From positions 31,480,798 to 31,544,797 of the forward strand of contig CM067309.1 of NCBI GenBank assembly GCA_034231615.1: a stretch of DNA of 64,000 nt, in the 5' to 3' direction. Numbering within the stretch: position 1 is the stretch's first letter; the number at the start of each line of letters is the position of its first letter. This DNA comes from Meghimatium bilineatum. Its lineage: Eukaryota > Mollusca > Gastropoda > Stylommatophora > Philomycidae. A program made the translations under genes and the position numbers. This document shows, piece by piece, positions 11,085 through 22,735 of this stretch. The notes under the pieces are model-generated. The model was not told where the DNA came from. It ran no database searches and was given only the letters and a program-made list of their open reading frames with translations.

Positions 11085-11225
11085 ACCCTCCATTACGTTT
11101 GCTAGGGATATACAAACATACACTTTGTAAACAAGGTGTCACAAGATAGATGACCTATTGACCCATGACCTCTTGAGCATAAAGCGAATGACTAACCCAC
11201 TACGACGGGGAGATCCCCTACATAC
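11085..11225 (-). mobile_element. SINE-E head, tRNA-derived
   Basis: On the minus strand a tRNA-like head GTAGTGGGTTAGTC (A-box-like), GCTCAAGAGGTCATGGGTCA (B-box-like) is followed by CCTTGTTTACAAAG. The same arrangement is seen at 24690-24865 and 27950-28160. Confidence 0.5.
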
Positions 11226-11379
11226 AAGCAAAAATAAAACAGCAATCAAATAAACAAATATACAATCAAAGAAACAAACATTGTTTTCTAGAAGCCTAAT
11301 AACCTAGACCAGCAAACAAAGAAAAAAGAATCAAGAAGAATGAGAACTGTCCCGGAACGAGTGTAACAGGTCGATGTGA

Positions 11380-12085
11380 ATAACTAAAGAGGACTCGAAA
11401 CCACAAGACATAATTATATACACAGATGGCTCTGTTAGCAGAAACACAAATAAAAGCGGTTGGGGTTTTGTTGCCTACAGAAACGGCGTGAGGTTGTTTG
11501 AGAAATCTTCAGCATATTATTCTACTGTCACATCGAGCATGAGGATGGAGATAGAGAGAGTTACAGCAGCACTTAATTGGTTGATAACTGATATATCAAC
11601 ACACGCGGTAATACTAACAGATTCTCAAAGCATGTTGCGCAAGATAGAAAAGTTTATGCTAAGAAAAGAATGGTGGGACTTATTGAACAACTCAGTTGTC
11701 CAGAGCATTACATAGATATACTGCCCTGGTCATGCTGGGGTCAGAGGAAACGAGAGAGCCGACTTATTGGCAGGCACTGCGGCGATAGATGGCACATTGA
11801 TGAGAAGAGATAACGCAGATTTAATGAAGGCAGTAATAAATTCATTTCAAGATGCAGATGATGTCAATGAGGTTGAGAACGTACACATACAGAGAATGTT
11901 AGAAATTAAAGTATTCAGAGGTGAGGGGAGGAAAAGTAAATTTTTTGGGAAAGTCCCGAAGATCACACAATCAACACCTGACCAGAACTATGAGTCTACA
12001 TACACTGGGATGGCTGCTGGAGCGGAGGGCGGAGCACTTATGGGAATGTCCCGCATGCTGTGAAGCCAGTTTCTAATCAAGAATA
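11380..12085 (+). pseudogene. LINE RNase H domain fragment
   Basis: The plus strand reads IIYTDGSVSRNTNKSGWGFVA, then MRMEIERVTAALNWL, ILTDSQSM and CPGHAGVRGNERADLLAG. These hold the RNase H carboxylates (D of TDGS, E of MEIE, D of TDSQ, D of ERAD) and the conserved His. One TAG at 11713-11715 breaks the frame just before IYCPGHAG. The element ends with a AAGAAGAAGAA tail near 12085. A close relative lies at 45290-46350. Confidence 0.85.
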
Positions 12086-12111
12086 AAAAAGAAGAAGAAC
12101 TAAAGAGGAAA

Positions 12112-12345
12112 CCTACTAGGCAACCAAAGAACACATAAAGCCTCTGTGTGTAATGTTCTACTAGGCAACCAAAGAACACATAAAGCCTCTGTGTTTAATG
12201 TTCTACTAGGCAACCAAAGAACACATAAAGCCTCTGTGTTTAGTGTCCTACTAGGCAACCAAAGAACACATAAAGCCTCTGTGTTTAGTGTCCTACTAGG
12301 CAACCAAAGAACACAAAACGCCTCTGTGTTTAATGTTCTGATAGG
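12112..12345. repeat. 45-bp minisatellite, about 5 units
   Basis: Unit CTACTAGGCAACCAAAGAAC, ACATAAAGCCTCTGTGTTTA, ATGTT repeats five times with few changes. Because 45 is a multiple of 3, both strands show 15-residue peptide repeats; these are not evidence for a gene. It starts about 30 bp after the LINE tail. Confidence 0.9.
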
Positions 12346-13060
12346 TATCTCTATCAATAACCCTGGATTGGAAATGACTAGAAGCCACAGCCATCATTCA
12401 AACCACTCCCAACTCACACAACACTCCAACAGCTAAGGTAATCTAATATCTGACGCCAGCTGATGGTGATCGATACAGATAACATCAGTAACCATGAAGT
12501 CAGTGTCACAGAATCGTACAAATATGATGAGGAAACTCTTTGTTCTCCTCCGCATAGTCTGATGATTATCCATTTTAAAAAATAACACTTTTCATATCAA
12601 ATATATTAGTTATCTTATCCCCATAAGGACATTCCCACGTGGTAACAGGTGCAAGTGTTTACCGGCTCGTTAACGGTAAACTGGTTATGAAATGCAGGAA
12701 TATATCTTAATGTAAAGTATGAGTCTGTCATTTGTTTCCTACCTGGACCGAAGTTTATTATCGCGTACACAACACGAACGAGATATTCAAATATCAAGTA
12801 AGCTGCCGTTTGATTAAGAACACGTAGACAGACATATTTGAGTGTAGACAACATGATTATATGAGTATTGAACTAACAATTCATTTATCTATCGCACAGA
12901 TCTTGGCAATTATATTATTGCTTATATACATACATATTATATATATATATATATATATATATCTGTCCCTCTGTCTGTGTATGTGAGTGTGTTACTTTAC
13001 CTGTCACCTTTCAGCAACATACCTTTATGAGTATCGGTAACTAAAATAGTAATTTATATA
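12346..13060. other. No gene seen; (TA)n at 12938-12962
   Basis: AT-rich DNA with a TA dinucleotide tract. A 79-codon minus frame at 12615 shows no recognisable domain. Confidence 0.5.
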
Positions 13061-13062
13061 CA

Positions 13063-13311
13063 CAGGTAACTAAAGTGAGAGATTGTATACACCTACATAA
13101 CTAAAGTAATACACTTGTACACATAACTAAAGTAATAGACTTGTACACATAACTAAAGTAATAGACTTGTACACATAACTAAAGTAATAGACTTGTACAC
13201 ATAACTAAAGTAAGAGACTTGTACACATAACTAAAGTAATAGACTTGTACACATAACTAAAGTAAGAGACGTTTAGTGTATATTTAAACATACATAACTG
13301 AAATAAGATAA

Positions 13312-13348
<37 letters not shown>
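13063..13348. repeat. 26-bp minisatellite and (TA)n tract
   Basis: Unit ACACATAACTAAAGTAATAG, ACTTGT repeats about seven times, then decays into an (AT)n run at 13315-13348. TAACTAAAGTAA words continue to 13740, so the array was once longer and has been split by the SINE-D copy that follows. Confidence 0.85.
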
Positions 13349-13349
<1 letters not shown>

Positions 13350-13353
13350 CTAA

Positions 13354-13560
13354 AGTAAGATAAGAAATTGGTAGCATATCCTATCCATGACGTAGCTATC
13401 AACCCAGCATTTTTGGCTGTGGTGATTTTCTAGGCAATATAAATGCGTTTAGTAGCTTGCCATTGCTTTCTGAACGGTCCGGATGCACACTTGCCTGTGG
13501 TGAGGAACGAACTCGGTACCTTTGCCGTCACAGACGAAAAGTAAGATTACTTATTAATAC
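13354..13560 (-). mobile_element. SINE-D copy 1, tRNA-derived
   Basis: Minus-strand order: a tRNA-like head (GTGACGGCAAAGGTACCG, GAGTTCGTTCC as B box), then TTCAGAAAGCAATGGCAAGC, TAGAAAATCACCACAGCC, AAAAATGCTGGGTTGATAGC. The same body occurs at 19100, 28555, 32445 and 52122. It interrupts a TAACTAAAGTAA array. Confidence 0.7.
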
Positions 13561-13740
13561 TAATATTAATACTAAAATTAAAGAAGTAATATTAATACAT
13601 AACTAAAGTAATTAATTAAACTAAAGTTATGTATTTAATTAAAGTAATTAAACTAAATTAATACATAAAGTAAGTAAGATAAGTGTATATTAATACATAA
13701 CTAAAGACTAAAGTAAGATAAGTGTACATATATAGGTAAA
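13555..13740. repeat. AT-rich degenerate TAACTAAAGTAA array
   Basis: Short words TAATTAAACTAAAG, TTAATACATAACTAAAG and their complements alternate, giving small palindromes. It looks like the far half of the 13063 array after SINE-D insertion. Confidence 0.6.
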
Positions 13741-14139
13741 TACATAACTGCATAAGCCTATGTGTAGGCGTAGCTAAAGTAACGTACATATATGTATAGG
13801 CAACTGAAGACACAGCAGATGTTGAAGTCAATGCAACTTCTTTTGACACAATTCACACGAGCGTTAACGGTAACAGAACGCTAGTGTGTTAATCAGAGGG
13901 TTAAAGCAACATGTATCGCTGCAAACCCACCACTATCATCGATCCTCAATTGCTATGCACGCTAGTGTAAGCGATCATACATCTGAACAAAAACATGTCC
14001 GCAGTATTGAACACGAGTACACAAGATAACAAAGTACGGATGTCATAAAGCTCGATGATTAGGAATAGTATTTTAGTCATCCTAAGTTCTCCATAAAAAA
14101 AGTAGCATATGTTAATCATATTTTATAAAGTCCCAGTAT

Positions 14140-14405
14140 CTGGTGCTTGTAGTTGTTTTCTACTCAGTAGTTCAATATTGCATTGAGTCATCCGGTGCCT
14201 TGTGCTTGTTTTCTACTCAATAGTTCAATATTGCATTGAGTCATCCGGCACCTTGTGCTTGTTTTCTACTTAGTACTTCAATATTGCATTGAGTCATCCG
14301 GCACCTTGTGCTTGTTTTCTACTCAGTAGTTCAATATTGCATTGAGTCATCCGGCACCTTGTGCTTGCTTTCTACTCAGTAGTTCAATATTGCATTGAGT
14401 CATCA
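14140..14405. repeat. 53-bp minisatellite, about 5 units
   Basis: Unit CTTGTGCTTGTTTTCTACTC, AGTAGTTCAATATTGCATTG, AGTCATCCGGCAC repeats with period exactly 53. At the right edge the next sequence (TTCTGTTCTCAAACTCCCGC) looks like the start of a SINE-A/C copy. Confidence 0.9.
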
Positions 14406-14459
14406 GGTTGCTTTCATCTTCTGTTGCTTTCTGTTCTCAAACTCCCGCTGATTACCATG

Positions 14460-15165
14460 TTCGGCATTCGATACAAGTATGCCTGCAAACCAGACTGAGG
14501 AGGCACATTACAACACCAGACGTAAGATCTTCGCAGTAACCGGTCCAGCTGGTGACAGATTTACCAGCAATCTGTCGTTTGGTAGGTAAGGAGAATGGTG
14601 ACTGTTTTAAATGAGGTGTGTCCTTTTCAAACATGAACGTACATTCTCCTTGGCTATATCAGCTATATCATCAAGATGAAGCGAAGATCATAGTTAGATA
14701 ACCATGTCGCAAACTACTCCGAATAATGCTGGTCTGATGAGAACTTATGAAATATTTGTTTGTTAAATGTTAGATATTCGACCTGGCTATCTCGGGATGC
14801 CGAGTCGAGTCGATTTCAACCTAAGTCCGAAAGAGGACTATGATGGTTATATCACGAAGGGTGCGGTCCGGTAACTGACGAAAAGTACTTGAACATTGAC
14901 GAAAATGTCGAAAAGGCTGACGAAAGTTGCTGAGGTTTGTTTGTAATCTCGGGACGAATTGAAGATGAGAAGAGTCGATTCTCTCTTGGAAGTTTTCAAG
15001 TCCACAGCATGTTTTCACAGCAGCAAGAGATCATGCGATTCTTGATAACTTAGCCAGAAAAATATGTTGCCTGGGATACTCCGCGAGGAGTAGCAGGGTC
15101 TTGACAAAGTATGAGCCCTGGTCCTGGCGAGCGAAGCGAGTCTTCCGTTCGCTTCAACGTCTCTT
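14460..15165. other. No gene seen
   Basis: Mixed-composition DNA. Repeated GACGAAA words near 14875-14930 are the only structure; no frame is convincing. Confidence 0.45.
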
Positions 15166-15170
15166 ACCGA

Positions 15171-15720
15171 TTAAATCATATTAAGATAACCATTATATAT
15201 ATGCAGAAACATAAGCAAAGAGAGGTAGGGGAAGACCAAGAGAGAAGATGCTTGAGAACCTGGCATTGTGTCATGGGAAAACTTCCGTATCGGAAATGAT
15301 TGATAGCGCACGAAATAGAAGGGTGTAGAAATACATCTATTTCTTCTTCTTCTCGTTCGGAGTTTGACATGTCTACACAACACGTCCTGTTTTCTTAATA
15401 AATGCTGCTGTATTTGAAAGCTCCACAGTGCTCCCAGACATCTTTCTGTGGATATCCATCTCTCTGTGGGCCAGTGTTCTTCCTTTAACTGGTTTAGTGT
15501 ATTGCAGTCTTGCAGGATATGTTCAGCTGTCTGTGCTACCTGCCCACAAAGGCACATTGGTGATGGGATCAATCTTAGTCTATTTAAGTGGCTGTTTAAT
15601 CTGTTGTGTCCTATTCTCAGTCGGAAGATAATAACCTGCTCTGCTCTGTTGAGATAGTGGTAATAGTCTTTTGGGTGGTCGATTGTCCTGGGGGTCTTCT
15701 TTTCTTGGAAGGTGATTTGA
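15171..15720 (-). pseudogene. LINE C-terminal tail after RNase H
   Basis: A 227-codon minus frame contains YYHYLNRAEQVIIFRLRIGH, NRLNSHLNRLRL, PMCLCGQVAQTAEHILQDC. This is the zinc-knuckle tail found after RNase H in Jockey-like LINEs of marine invertebrates. It stays open here but lacks the RNase H core and reverse transcriptase. The DNA near 15335-15370 (GAACGAGAAGAAGAAGAAAT on the minus strand) resembles the SINE-A/C 3' end. Confidence 0.8.
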
Positions 15721-16019
15721 AAACCAACATGGCATGAACAATAAGAATATATATATATACACACACACACGTATATATGCGTGCGTGTGTAGTATGAAGA
15801 GAAAGCAGTCCTAATTGCCCCCTCGCCACGCCCTCTCTTTGTTGTTACATACATAATCCCCGGAGAGTAACTTTAGTCAATCATTATTCGGTACGCTACG
15901 CAATAATAAAACTATGTATTTCCTTTTTCAGTCTGGCCTAGTTGCCTTATTTAGATCTGAAGTCCCTGAAGTGTACGAGGATTACAATCAGACTCATCAA
16001 TAACCGTTATAGTTTCAAC

Positions 16020-16300
16020 AGATCTCTAATTCCCTATCCAGGAAATGACACCGCTTCCACGGGGCATAATAGGGCAGGCATGGCAGTGAATTCCCTGGCT
16101 ATTAATCTCTAATGACCCCCCGTCCTTAACATCGGCCGGGACAGAGATAACGGAGAGACAAACGGTATAGTTCAGGTGAGCAGAGCTAACGCCATCAAGT
16201 CATAATTGAGGTTATTAGAATATCACCGGCGCTAAGATAATTGAAGTTTTTACAGTAATACCTGTCAGGAATAACATCATTAGCAAGTGCCGTAGATGAG
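16020..16300. other. Non-repetitive GC-richer block, possible conserved element
   Basis: About 280 bp of balanced composition with no frame, no tRNA-like boxes and no similarity to the other families here. It holds several homeodomain-type TAAT cores (CTATTAATCTCTAATGAC; GATAATTGAAG). It sits in what would be the first intron of the AUTS2-like gene. Its identity as a conserved non-coding element is an inference. Confidence 0.25.
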
Positions 16301-16680
16301 AAAACGTGGAAATGTATTATTTTTTCTACTCGGTAAAGTGTATATATTATTTTTAAATTTCACTTCACCAACAGTCTGCTCCTTGTTTATTTGTTTTACT
16401 CATCACTAATTCCTGATATCTAAAACATTATAGAAAAATATATGCTCCATTTCTATCGTTATATTTAACTACTTTACGCCATTTTGTTTCATATCGTTGC
16501 TGTTTTTTTATAAGAACGTTATCTACATCATCAGCATCAAGTGCCGTCTCCGCAACGAAGGATGGCTGCAACAGACCTCCAATATCTCATGTCTCTTGTT
16601 TTGGTGGTGCAATCTGCTAGACTGTAACCTGTCCAACTTGTGATGTTACTCTCCCACTTGTATCTCTATCTATCTCTTGC

Positions 16681-17555
16681 TTGTCTCCCCTCGACTTTAC
16701 CCTCAAGTGTCTTCAACAAAGAGGTGTCATGTCTTTTAATGTGTCCAAAAATAAAGTCTACATTATACTGTTACTTGTTGAACTAGCTTTTACATTTACC
16801 GTGCAAATTACCTCAACTATTTATTTTTATTATTTTGCCTTGGGAGGGGGGGGGATTTTGGCCGTTAAAAAATTGACATTTGTTTTAAAAGGGCAAATTC
16901 TGATACGAGTTGGCGTCCATAATATGTTTTTATCATATGGTAGCATTTCCTGAACAGGATGTTGCAGTCGTCACTATGTTTTTATATATCGATAATAATT
17001 TGTTTTAATAATATACATTTTGTTTACAAACGTGCATTTTTCTCATAATTTTTTTCTGTCAATAAAAATATATGGGGGAGGGGGATAAAGAATGAGGTGA
17101 TGTTTTTTTCCAAAATAGTTAAGCAAATTGGTCCGAGAATTCGGAAAGGGGGGGGGGGGGGGTGAGGGAGTGAGAGAGAGAGAGAGAGTAAAAAAGACAG
17201 AGACTTAAAAATGATAAAACATTGTTGACATAATTTAATGACATCTATTACACAGACAACATTGACACATATTGTCATCTTCACATCAACAAATAGACTT
17301 GTTAATGTACATCTTTATTTCATTGACTTTTTACCATATACAAGAATATTACAACAAGTATAACAATCAGACCCGCGCAGATAACTCTGGGGGTGTTATA
17401 ACGTTCGTTACCCACAACCCCCCTTTTAGTGGTAACACACAAAAAAAGGACTATCAAAGCTTATCCTCAAAAGGAGATTTGGAATTATGTGTTATAAGTA
17501 TCCTTTAACCCAACCCTTCTCCCCCCACCCCTCTCCATTTTAGTGAATCATCTAC
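16681..17555. other. No gene seen; G16 run
   Basis: AT-rich DNA with a G homopolymer of about 16 at 17147-17162 followed by a (GA)n tract, and further G runs at 16849-16855. No frame is convincing. Confidence 0.5.
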
Positions 17556-17559
17556 GGCC

Positions 17560-17830
17560 AGTTTTTGGAAAGATTACAGCAATTCTTGGAACAATATCTG
17601 CGCTCAAATATATTGAACAGCAGTGACTGAAATTGTTCGAACATTCAATGGTAATGCACTCAAATTGGCCAGCAGCAAGAGTTTACAATATGGGAATTAA
17701 ATAACCAAAAGGCAGAGGAAGATCAAGAAAACGTGGATGAAAGAGAATACCACAGTCCTGAGAAGTCATAATATCACTGCATATTAAGCAACCAAATGTG
17801 CTATAGTCCGATAAGCGATTAACATTCAAT
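17560..17830 (+). pseudogene. LINE C-terminal fragment
   Basis: Plus-strand reading gives WLKLFEHLMVMH-like words with shifts and then KGRGRSRKRWM, the basic GRPRKRW motif that precedes the end of RTE/CR1-like open reading frames. Stops are present on both sides. Confidence 0.5.
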
Positions 17831-17917
17831 CCTGTGACACCTAACAGCAAAATGAGAGAGAGAAAAACAACAAAACAAATAAGAAAAATATTAACAAAAT
17901 TCCATTTATATAAAATA

Positions 17918-18282
17918 TTTCCAGGTACTACACGTTTCAGTCCATGTATAGACTATTTCCAGGTATTACTGGCAAATTTCAGTCCATGTACAAACTATTC
18001 TCAGGTACTGCTGACAAATTTCCGTCCATATATAAACTATTTACAGGTACTACTAACAAATTTCAGTCCATATATAAAATATGTACAGGTACTACTAACC
18101 CTGACAAATTTCAGTCCATATATAAACTATTCTCAGGTACTACCAACACTGATACATCTCAGTCCATATATAAACTATTTACAGGTACTACTAACCCTGA
18201 CAAATTTCAGTCCATATATAAACTATTCTCAGGTACTACCAACACTGATACATCTCAGTCCATATATAAACTATTCCCAGCG
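17918..18282. repeat. 42/48-bp minisatellite, higher-order
   Basis: Spacings between CAGGTAC words are 42, 42, 48, 48, 48. The 48-bp form carries an extra CCCTGA or CACTGA block, and the later units alternate in pairs (96-bp higher-order unit). All lengths are multiples of 3, so long frames run through it in two phases; I do not regard them as genes. Confidence 0.9.
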
Positions 18283-18633
18283 CATATACGTCTGAGATGT
18301 GGATTCTTTACAAACCACAAGAGAATCACATCGTTCCAGATAATGTGCTACAGAAGGGTATTGGCACAAAAAAAGGCAGCGGTTATGAGTAGTAATCAAC
18401 ACAGTAAACGCTTATACAAAATACCATCGCAGTAATGACAGGTAATGTTTAGGATATAACGAATAGAATGTGAATAGAGTATCACTAATTGATATCTAAG
18501 GTTCCATGTGACAGAGACAGTGAACACCCAAGACCACGGCAGCATTAGAGATAGGTCTTAATGTTGTTGACATGATGTATGTTGTAAAAGAGACTTAGCT
18601 CATAATATGCAAACACGATTGATGATCGTCCAC

Positions 18634-18700
18634 GGTTCGATCTCAAACTCTTGCAGATTAACAGGATACAGTCCGGAGAAGGGAATGCGTTAGGTCACGA
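18634..18700 (-). mobile_element. SINE-A copy 5, 3' fragment
   Basis: About 65 bp (TCTCAAACTCTTGCAGATTA, ACAGGATACAGTCCGGAGAA) match the 3' part of SINE-A. A complete copy starts just 30 bp further on. Confidence 0.6.
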
Positions 18701-18726
18701 TTGACATCTTTACGATGTATGATGAT

Positions 18727-19000
18727 CTTCTTCTGCGTTCGTTCTCAAACTCCTGCAGATTAGCAGGATGTAGTCCGGAGAAAGGAATGATCTGTGTCAT
18801 GGTTTACCGCATTGCTGCTATATCTGCGCCTTTCGGCCTGACACATCCGACTTCAGCATGGATGTGGGTCACTGATCATATATGGGATGGGACAACCAAC
18901 TCCATCCCATAACCTCCTTAGTCGCCTCTTACAACATGCATGGAAGGTAAACCAGTGTTGCTATTCTTTGCTCCCCTGTCGGGCCACGGAAACACACGGG
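18727..19000 (-). mobile_element. SINE-A copy 6, full length with 14-bp duplication
   Basis: This is the best full-length copy, 274 bp from CTTCTTCTGCGTTC to GGGCCACGGAAACACACGGG. It is bounded by CGATGTATGATGAT (18713-18726) and CGATTTATGATGAT (19001-19014), a 13/14 match. That length is typical of LINE-driven target-primed insertion. Confidence 0.9.
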
Positions 19001-19099
19001 CGATTTATGATGATGATATTGGCAATACCTCTCAGTCATTGCCAAGTATGTCTTCTGTGTATAAATGTATTCAACGTTTTTAATACAAGCAATGATTAC

Positions 19100-19310
19100 T
19101 CTAATGTACGGCTCTGTGACGGTCAAGGTACCGTGTACGATCACCTCTACCGGCAATTGTGCATCTGGACAGTTCAGAAAGCAATGACAAACTACTGAAC
19201 GTATTTATGTGAACGCAGTGTGGTATTGCCTAGAAAATCACTACAACCAAAAAATGCTGGGTTGATAACTACGTCCAGAATAAGATACACTACAAATAAA
19301 AAAGTATAAC
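19100..19310 (+). mobile_element. SINE-D copy 2
   Basis: Head TGTGACGGTCAAGGTACCG with TGTACGATCACC as a weak B box, then GTTCAGAAAGCAATGACAAAC, TAGAAAATCACTACAACC and ATGCTGGGTTGATAACTACG. The order matches the other SINE-D copies. Confidence 0.7.
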
Positions 19311-19520
19311 TTGCATTGAGTACACTCACAAACCCTAACATATAAGCATATCCCATTTATGTTTATATTAGTGACGCCTGGTTTCTCCAGCGTGTTCAAA
19401 ACTTACGCTAGGTTCATTAGTCCTCAGAACAGGTGAGACAAACTTGTCGAGACATGGTAAACTCATAGTGGTACATCTAATCATCCCTTCATACGTTTTT
19501 CGTGAAGGACTTCGGTAGAC

Positions 19521-19720
19521 CTTCTTCGGAGTTCATTCTCAAACTCCTGCAGATTACCAGGATATAGTAAGGAGAACGAAATGCGTTGTGTCATGGTTTA
19601 CAGCTTTTCTGTGATATCTGCAGCGTTCGTCTTGACAGACGTCTGTGATGGCCTATGGGTCACATTGACTTTATATGAAAGCCCATTATTCGCCTCTTAT
19701 ATGTGATATTTACAGGTACC
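19521..19720 (-). mobile_element. SINE-A copy 7, diverged
   Basis: CTTCTTCGGAGTTCATTCTC, CTGCAGATTACCAGGATATA and AATGCGTTGTGTCATGGTTT follow SINE-A; similarity fades near 19690. Confidence 0.7.
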
Positions 19721-19999
19721 TCTGTAAATCCTCTGGTAGGTCGCAGTGTGGCTATTATATACACACCATTATATGCCCTCCTGGCAGCACACACATGATT
19801 CCAGTGGCTCCATGACTAAACGCACTCCCCGTTTATCATTGTATATTCTTTATACATGACCGGAGTATATTAGTACTGTTGGCTAAATTAAGTTGGACCT
19901 CAATCGAGACGTTTTTCATTATTCTCGTTGGTCAGTACTTCTGTAAGTAAAGTAAAGTAACCCATAGCATTTATTAATGTTATTTATTAGTGGTGTGAA

Positions 20000-20220
20000 A
20001 TGTTAGCGATCTCACATTTCAGAGGCTCTGCAAATGAGGGCGGTAGACATCTCTCCCTAGAAGTCTTTACTTCCCGGATTAATCCGGTACCCATTTAAGG
20101 ATGGGTCGACCTGGGAGCCGTTGCGATCTGAAAAAACATTTCCACCTCAACTGGGGAATGAACCCAGCACCACTCATATGCGAAGCCAGTGCGCTAACCA
20201 CTGCGCTAACGCGGCTCCCT
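20000..20220 (-). mobile_element. SINE-G, tRNA-derived
   Basis: On the minus strand the element starts GGGAGCCGCGTTAGCGCAG with A box TAGCGCAGTGGTTAGCGC and B box GGGTTCATTCCCC, well spaced for an RNA polymerase III promoter. A body follows with CGACCCATCCTTAAATGGGT and ACCGGATTAATCCGGG. Only one copy is seen in this window. Confidence 0.75.
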
Positions 20221-20224
20221 TGTA

Positions 20225-20875
20225 AACATATATGAACAATACAAGAGTTTAAAACATATGAAGGAAGATGATGATGATGTTGTTGTTGTTCTTATGTACT
20301 TGGAGTCGAATACCAACAATAGCCAAGACCTACAATAGATCCACGGAAATTAGTTCCTGTTTACGCTTTAGTTGAGAGGTTATCCTATACCGCTTATCGG
20401 TAACGGCTCAAACATGACTGTCTACAATAGACCGTGACGTGTACCCAGAAAACGTAACCATAACCTGAAAGATTATTTCCGTGAATTTCGTTGGTTGACC
20501 TCAGCTATTTTTGACAGCGACTTCAAGTTTATAAATAATCTATTGTCTATCCCTAGGTGAATGATTGTAGGAATATATACACGGTTAAATCAGCAACCAA
20601 ATCACGTGACAACAGTCCAACTTTTTAATTTATGTTATTGTATTGAACTTCCGTAACTCGGGAGATTTAAAAAACTGTAACTAAGATACCGATACAGCGG
20701 ATTGCGTGCAACGCACTGGCCATCCACCCCTCCCCCTCAGTGTGTAGCGCGCATTTTAATGGCCGGACCCTCATCGCCATACGCGTAGAACGTTGGCTGT
20801 GTCGGTATATGCGTCTTTATTGGAATTTCGTTCCGTTTAATTATGTTAGCTTTTTGTTCCGTAGAGATATGGTCA
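20225..20875. other. No gene seen
   Basis: Mixed DNA with a short (GAT/GTT)n tract near 20265-20292. A 109-codon frame from 20740 overlaps the LINE fragment on the other strand and is not supported. Confidence 0.45.
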
Positions 20876-20879
20876 CTGA

Positions 20880-21560
20880 TCCTTGTAGAGTAGCAACCAC
20901 AGTTCCAGTAAGCCTAGGGGTGGAAAATGGAAACTTTAGCTGTCCATACAATGTCAGATGTGTCGCCCAGGAATCCATATTTGTTCAGTGTTGTCTTGAT
21001 GTTACCTATCCATCTTGTTCTAGGTCTTCCTCTGGCCTTGTATCTGGATATCCTTATATTTTTTGTTGATAGTTGGTTATGGTTCTTTCTCATATCCAAA
21101 CCGTTTTATTTGTTGTTTCTTTGTGTCTTCTGTGCATGGTCTTATACCGATTCTTCTGATTTCGTAAATCCCCATTTTGTCTAGTTTGACCACTCTTGCG
21201 GTTTTTCTCAGACATTTCATCTCACATGTAAGTTTTCTCGGCTGTAAGCGCCCATGTCTGGCATTGATAGCACAGTGTTGGCATACAAAATACAGTTATC
21301 ATCTGTCTCTTGATTTCCATTTTGATCTTTGGGTTGAGCAGTAATGGTGATAGCTCGTATGTCACTATGTTTGCATTCTGGCATCATGTTTCGATCTAAT
21401 TTTCCGTTGTTTGTAAATATACTTCCCATGTATTTAAATTCAGAGGTTTGTTTCACTTTATTTTTGTTTATTATGTTCACTGGAATTGGTGACTTGCTGA
21501 TTTGCATTACTTCCGTTTTCTTGGTATTTATTTTCATGTTGTATTTAGTGCATGACTATG
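20880..21560 (-). pseudogene. LINE C-terminal half, no catalytic core
   Basis: Minus strand from 21540: MKINTKKTEVMQISKSP, SEFKYMGSIFTNNGKLD (the post-catalytic YLG region), frameshift, then ARGRPRTRWIGNIKTTLNK near 20990. The order equals that of the LINE at 57.7-58.5 kb on the plus strand. Confidence 0.8.
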
Positions 21561-22094
21561 ATCTTGTAACTGTTGTTCCTCCCCGTAGATAAGCCATACA
21601 TAATGATCAACGAAAAATACGACAATAATCAAAAACGTAGCGAATGAAGTCCTAATTAATTCTGTATAGAGGTCTTTTAGTAATTTCAAAGGTCACGGCT
21701 CAAGTCATACAAGTTCAACTTTGGACATGCACATTCAGTCGTAGTATACCTAGCTAGGAGAATGCGTACCCGAAAATTAACTCGCGAAAAGTAAACACGT
21801 TTTGAATGGAACGCAACATGGTTAGATAAATATTTATGAAACCTGACTTGCATATGGCGTATTGACAAGCTAAACCTCACAGCGAATAGCAAGCAACCGT
21901 TACAGATTTGAATATTGTATCAAATCAATACTAACGATAGGATACACAGAGATTGAGGTCAGCCTTGAAGTAGTTGCACCTTAAATACCAGTTAACTACT
22001 CGCAGGAACCAGTCTAGCAAATAATATATTGATTGGTAAGTATCATTTGACAGTACTGATCACGTCCCTCGAAATAGTACGCATATTAGACTTT
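21561..22094. other. No gene seen; possible foldback remnant at 21648-21676
   Basis: GTCCTAATTAATTCTGTATA resembles the outer arm of the foldback element at 34002-34205. The rest shows nothing recognisable. Confidence 0.35.
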
Positions 22095-22350
22095 TGTCTT
22101 GTTTCTCAAATTTCTACAGATTTACAGGATGTTGTCCGGAGAACGATATGCGCTGTGTAGTGGTTTACAGCGTCGTTGCGATATCTTCTACTTTTAGCAT
22201 GAGACATCCAACTTCAGCATGGCTTCTGTGTCATGTTTGTATGGGATGAGACAGCCAACCCCCACCCCATAATCTCTGTAGTCGCATCTTACGACATGTA
22301 TGAAAGGTAAACAGTGTTGCTATTCTTTGCTCCCCTTTCGGGATCGTCAA
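22095..22350 (-). mobile_element. SINE-A copy 8
   Basis: Nearly full-length but diverged: TTTCTCAAATTTCTACAGAT at its 3' side and GTGTTGCTATTCTTTGCTCC, CTTTCGGGATCGTC at the 5' side. Minus-strand frames over it are not genes. Confidence 0.75.
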
Positions 22351-22529
22351 AACACGGAGGACAAAAAAAAATAAACGATATATACAGCAACAGAACACAA
22401 CCAAACAATGACTGCCTCCAAAATGTAAGATATGGGTTCTCACAGATGTTCTGTCCAATTCAGTTGAAAGTGCCAGCGCTGTATTACGCATACACATCTC
22501 CAAGTAAGATTCTAAATGTTCTCAACTCG

Positions 22530-22735
22530 CATACAAAAGCACATAGTCTGAAACAAATACTGAGAAACATAACATAAGCACATAGTCTGAAACAAATACT
22601 GAGAAACATAACATAAGCACATAGTCTGAAACAAATACTGAGAAACATAACATAAGCACATAGTCTGAAACAAATACTGAGAAACATAACATAAGCACAT
22701 AGTCTGAAACAAATACTGAGAAACATAACAAAATC
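22530..22735. repeat. 39-bp minisatellite, about 5 units
   Basis: Unit AGCACATAGTCTGAAACAAA, TACTGAGAAACATAACATA is almost identical in each copy, so the array is young. Three overlapping minus-strand frames of 13-residue repeats arise from the multiple-of-3 period. Confidence 0.95.
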
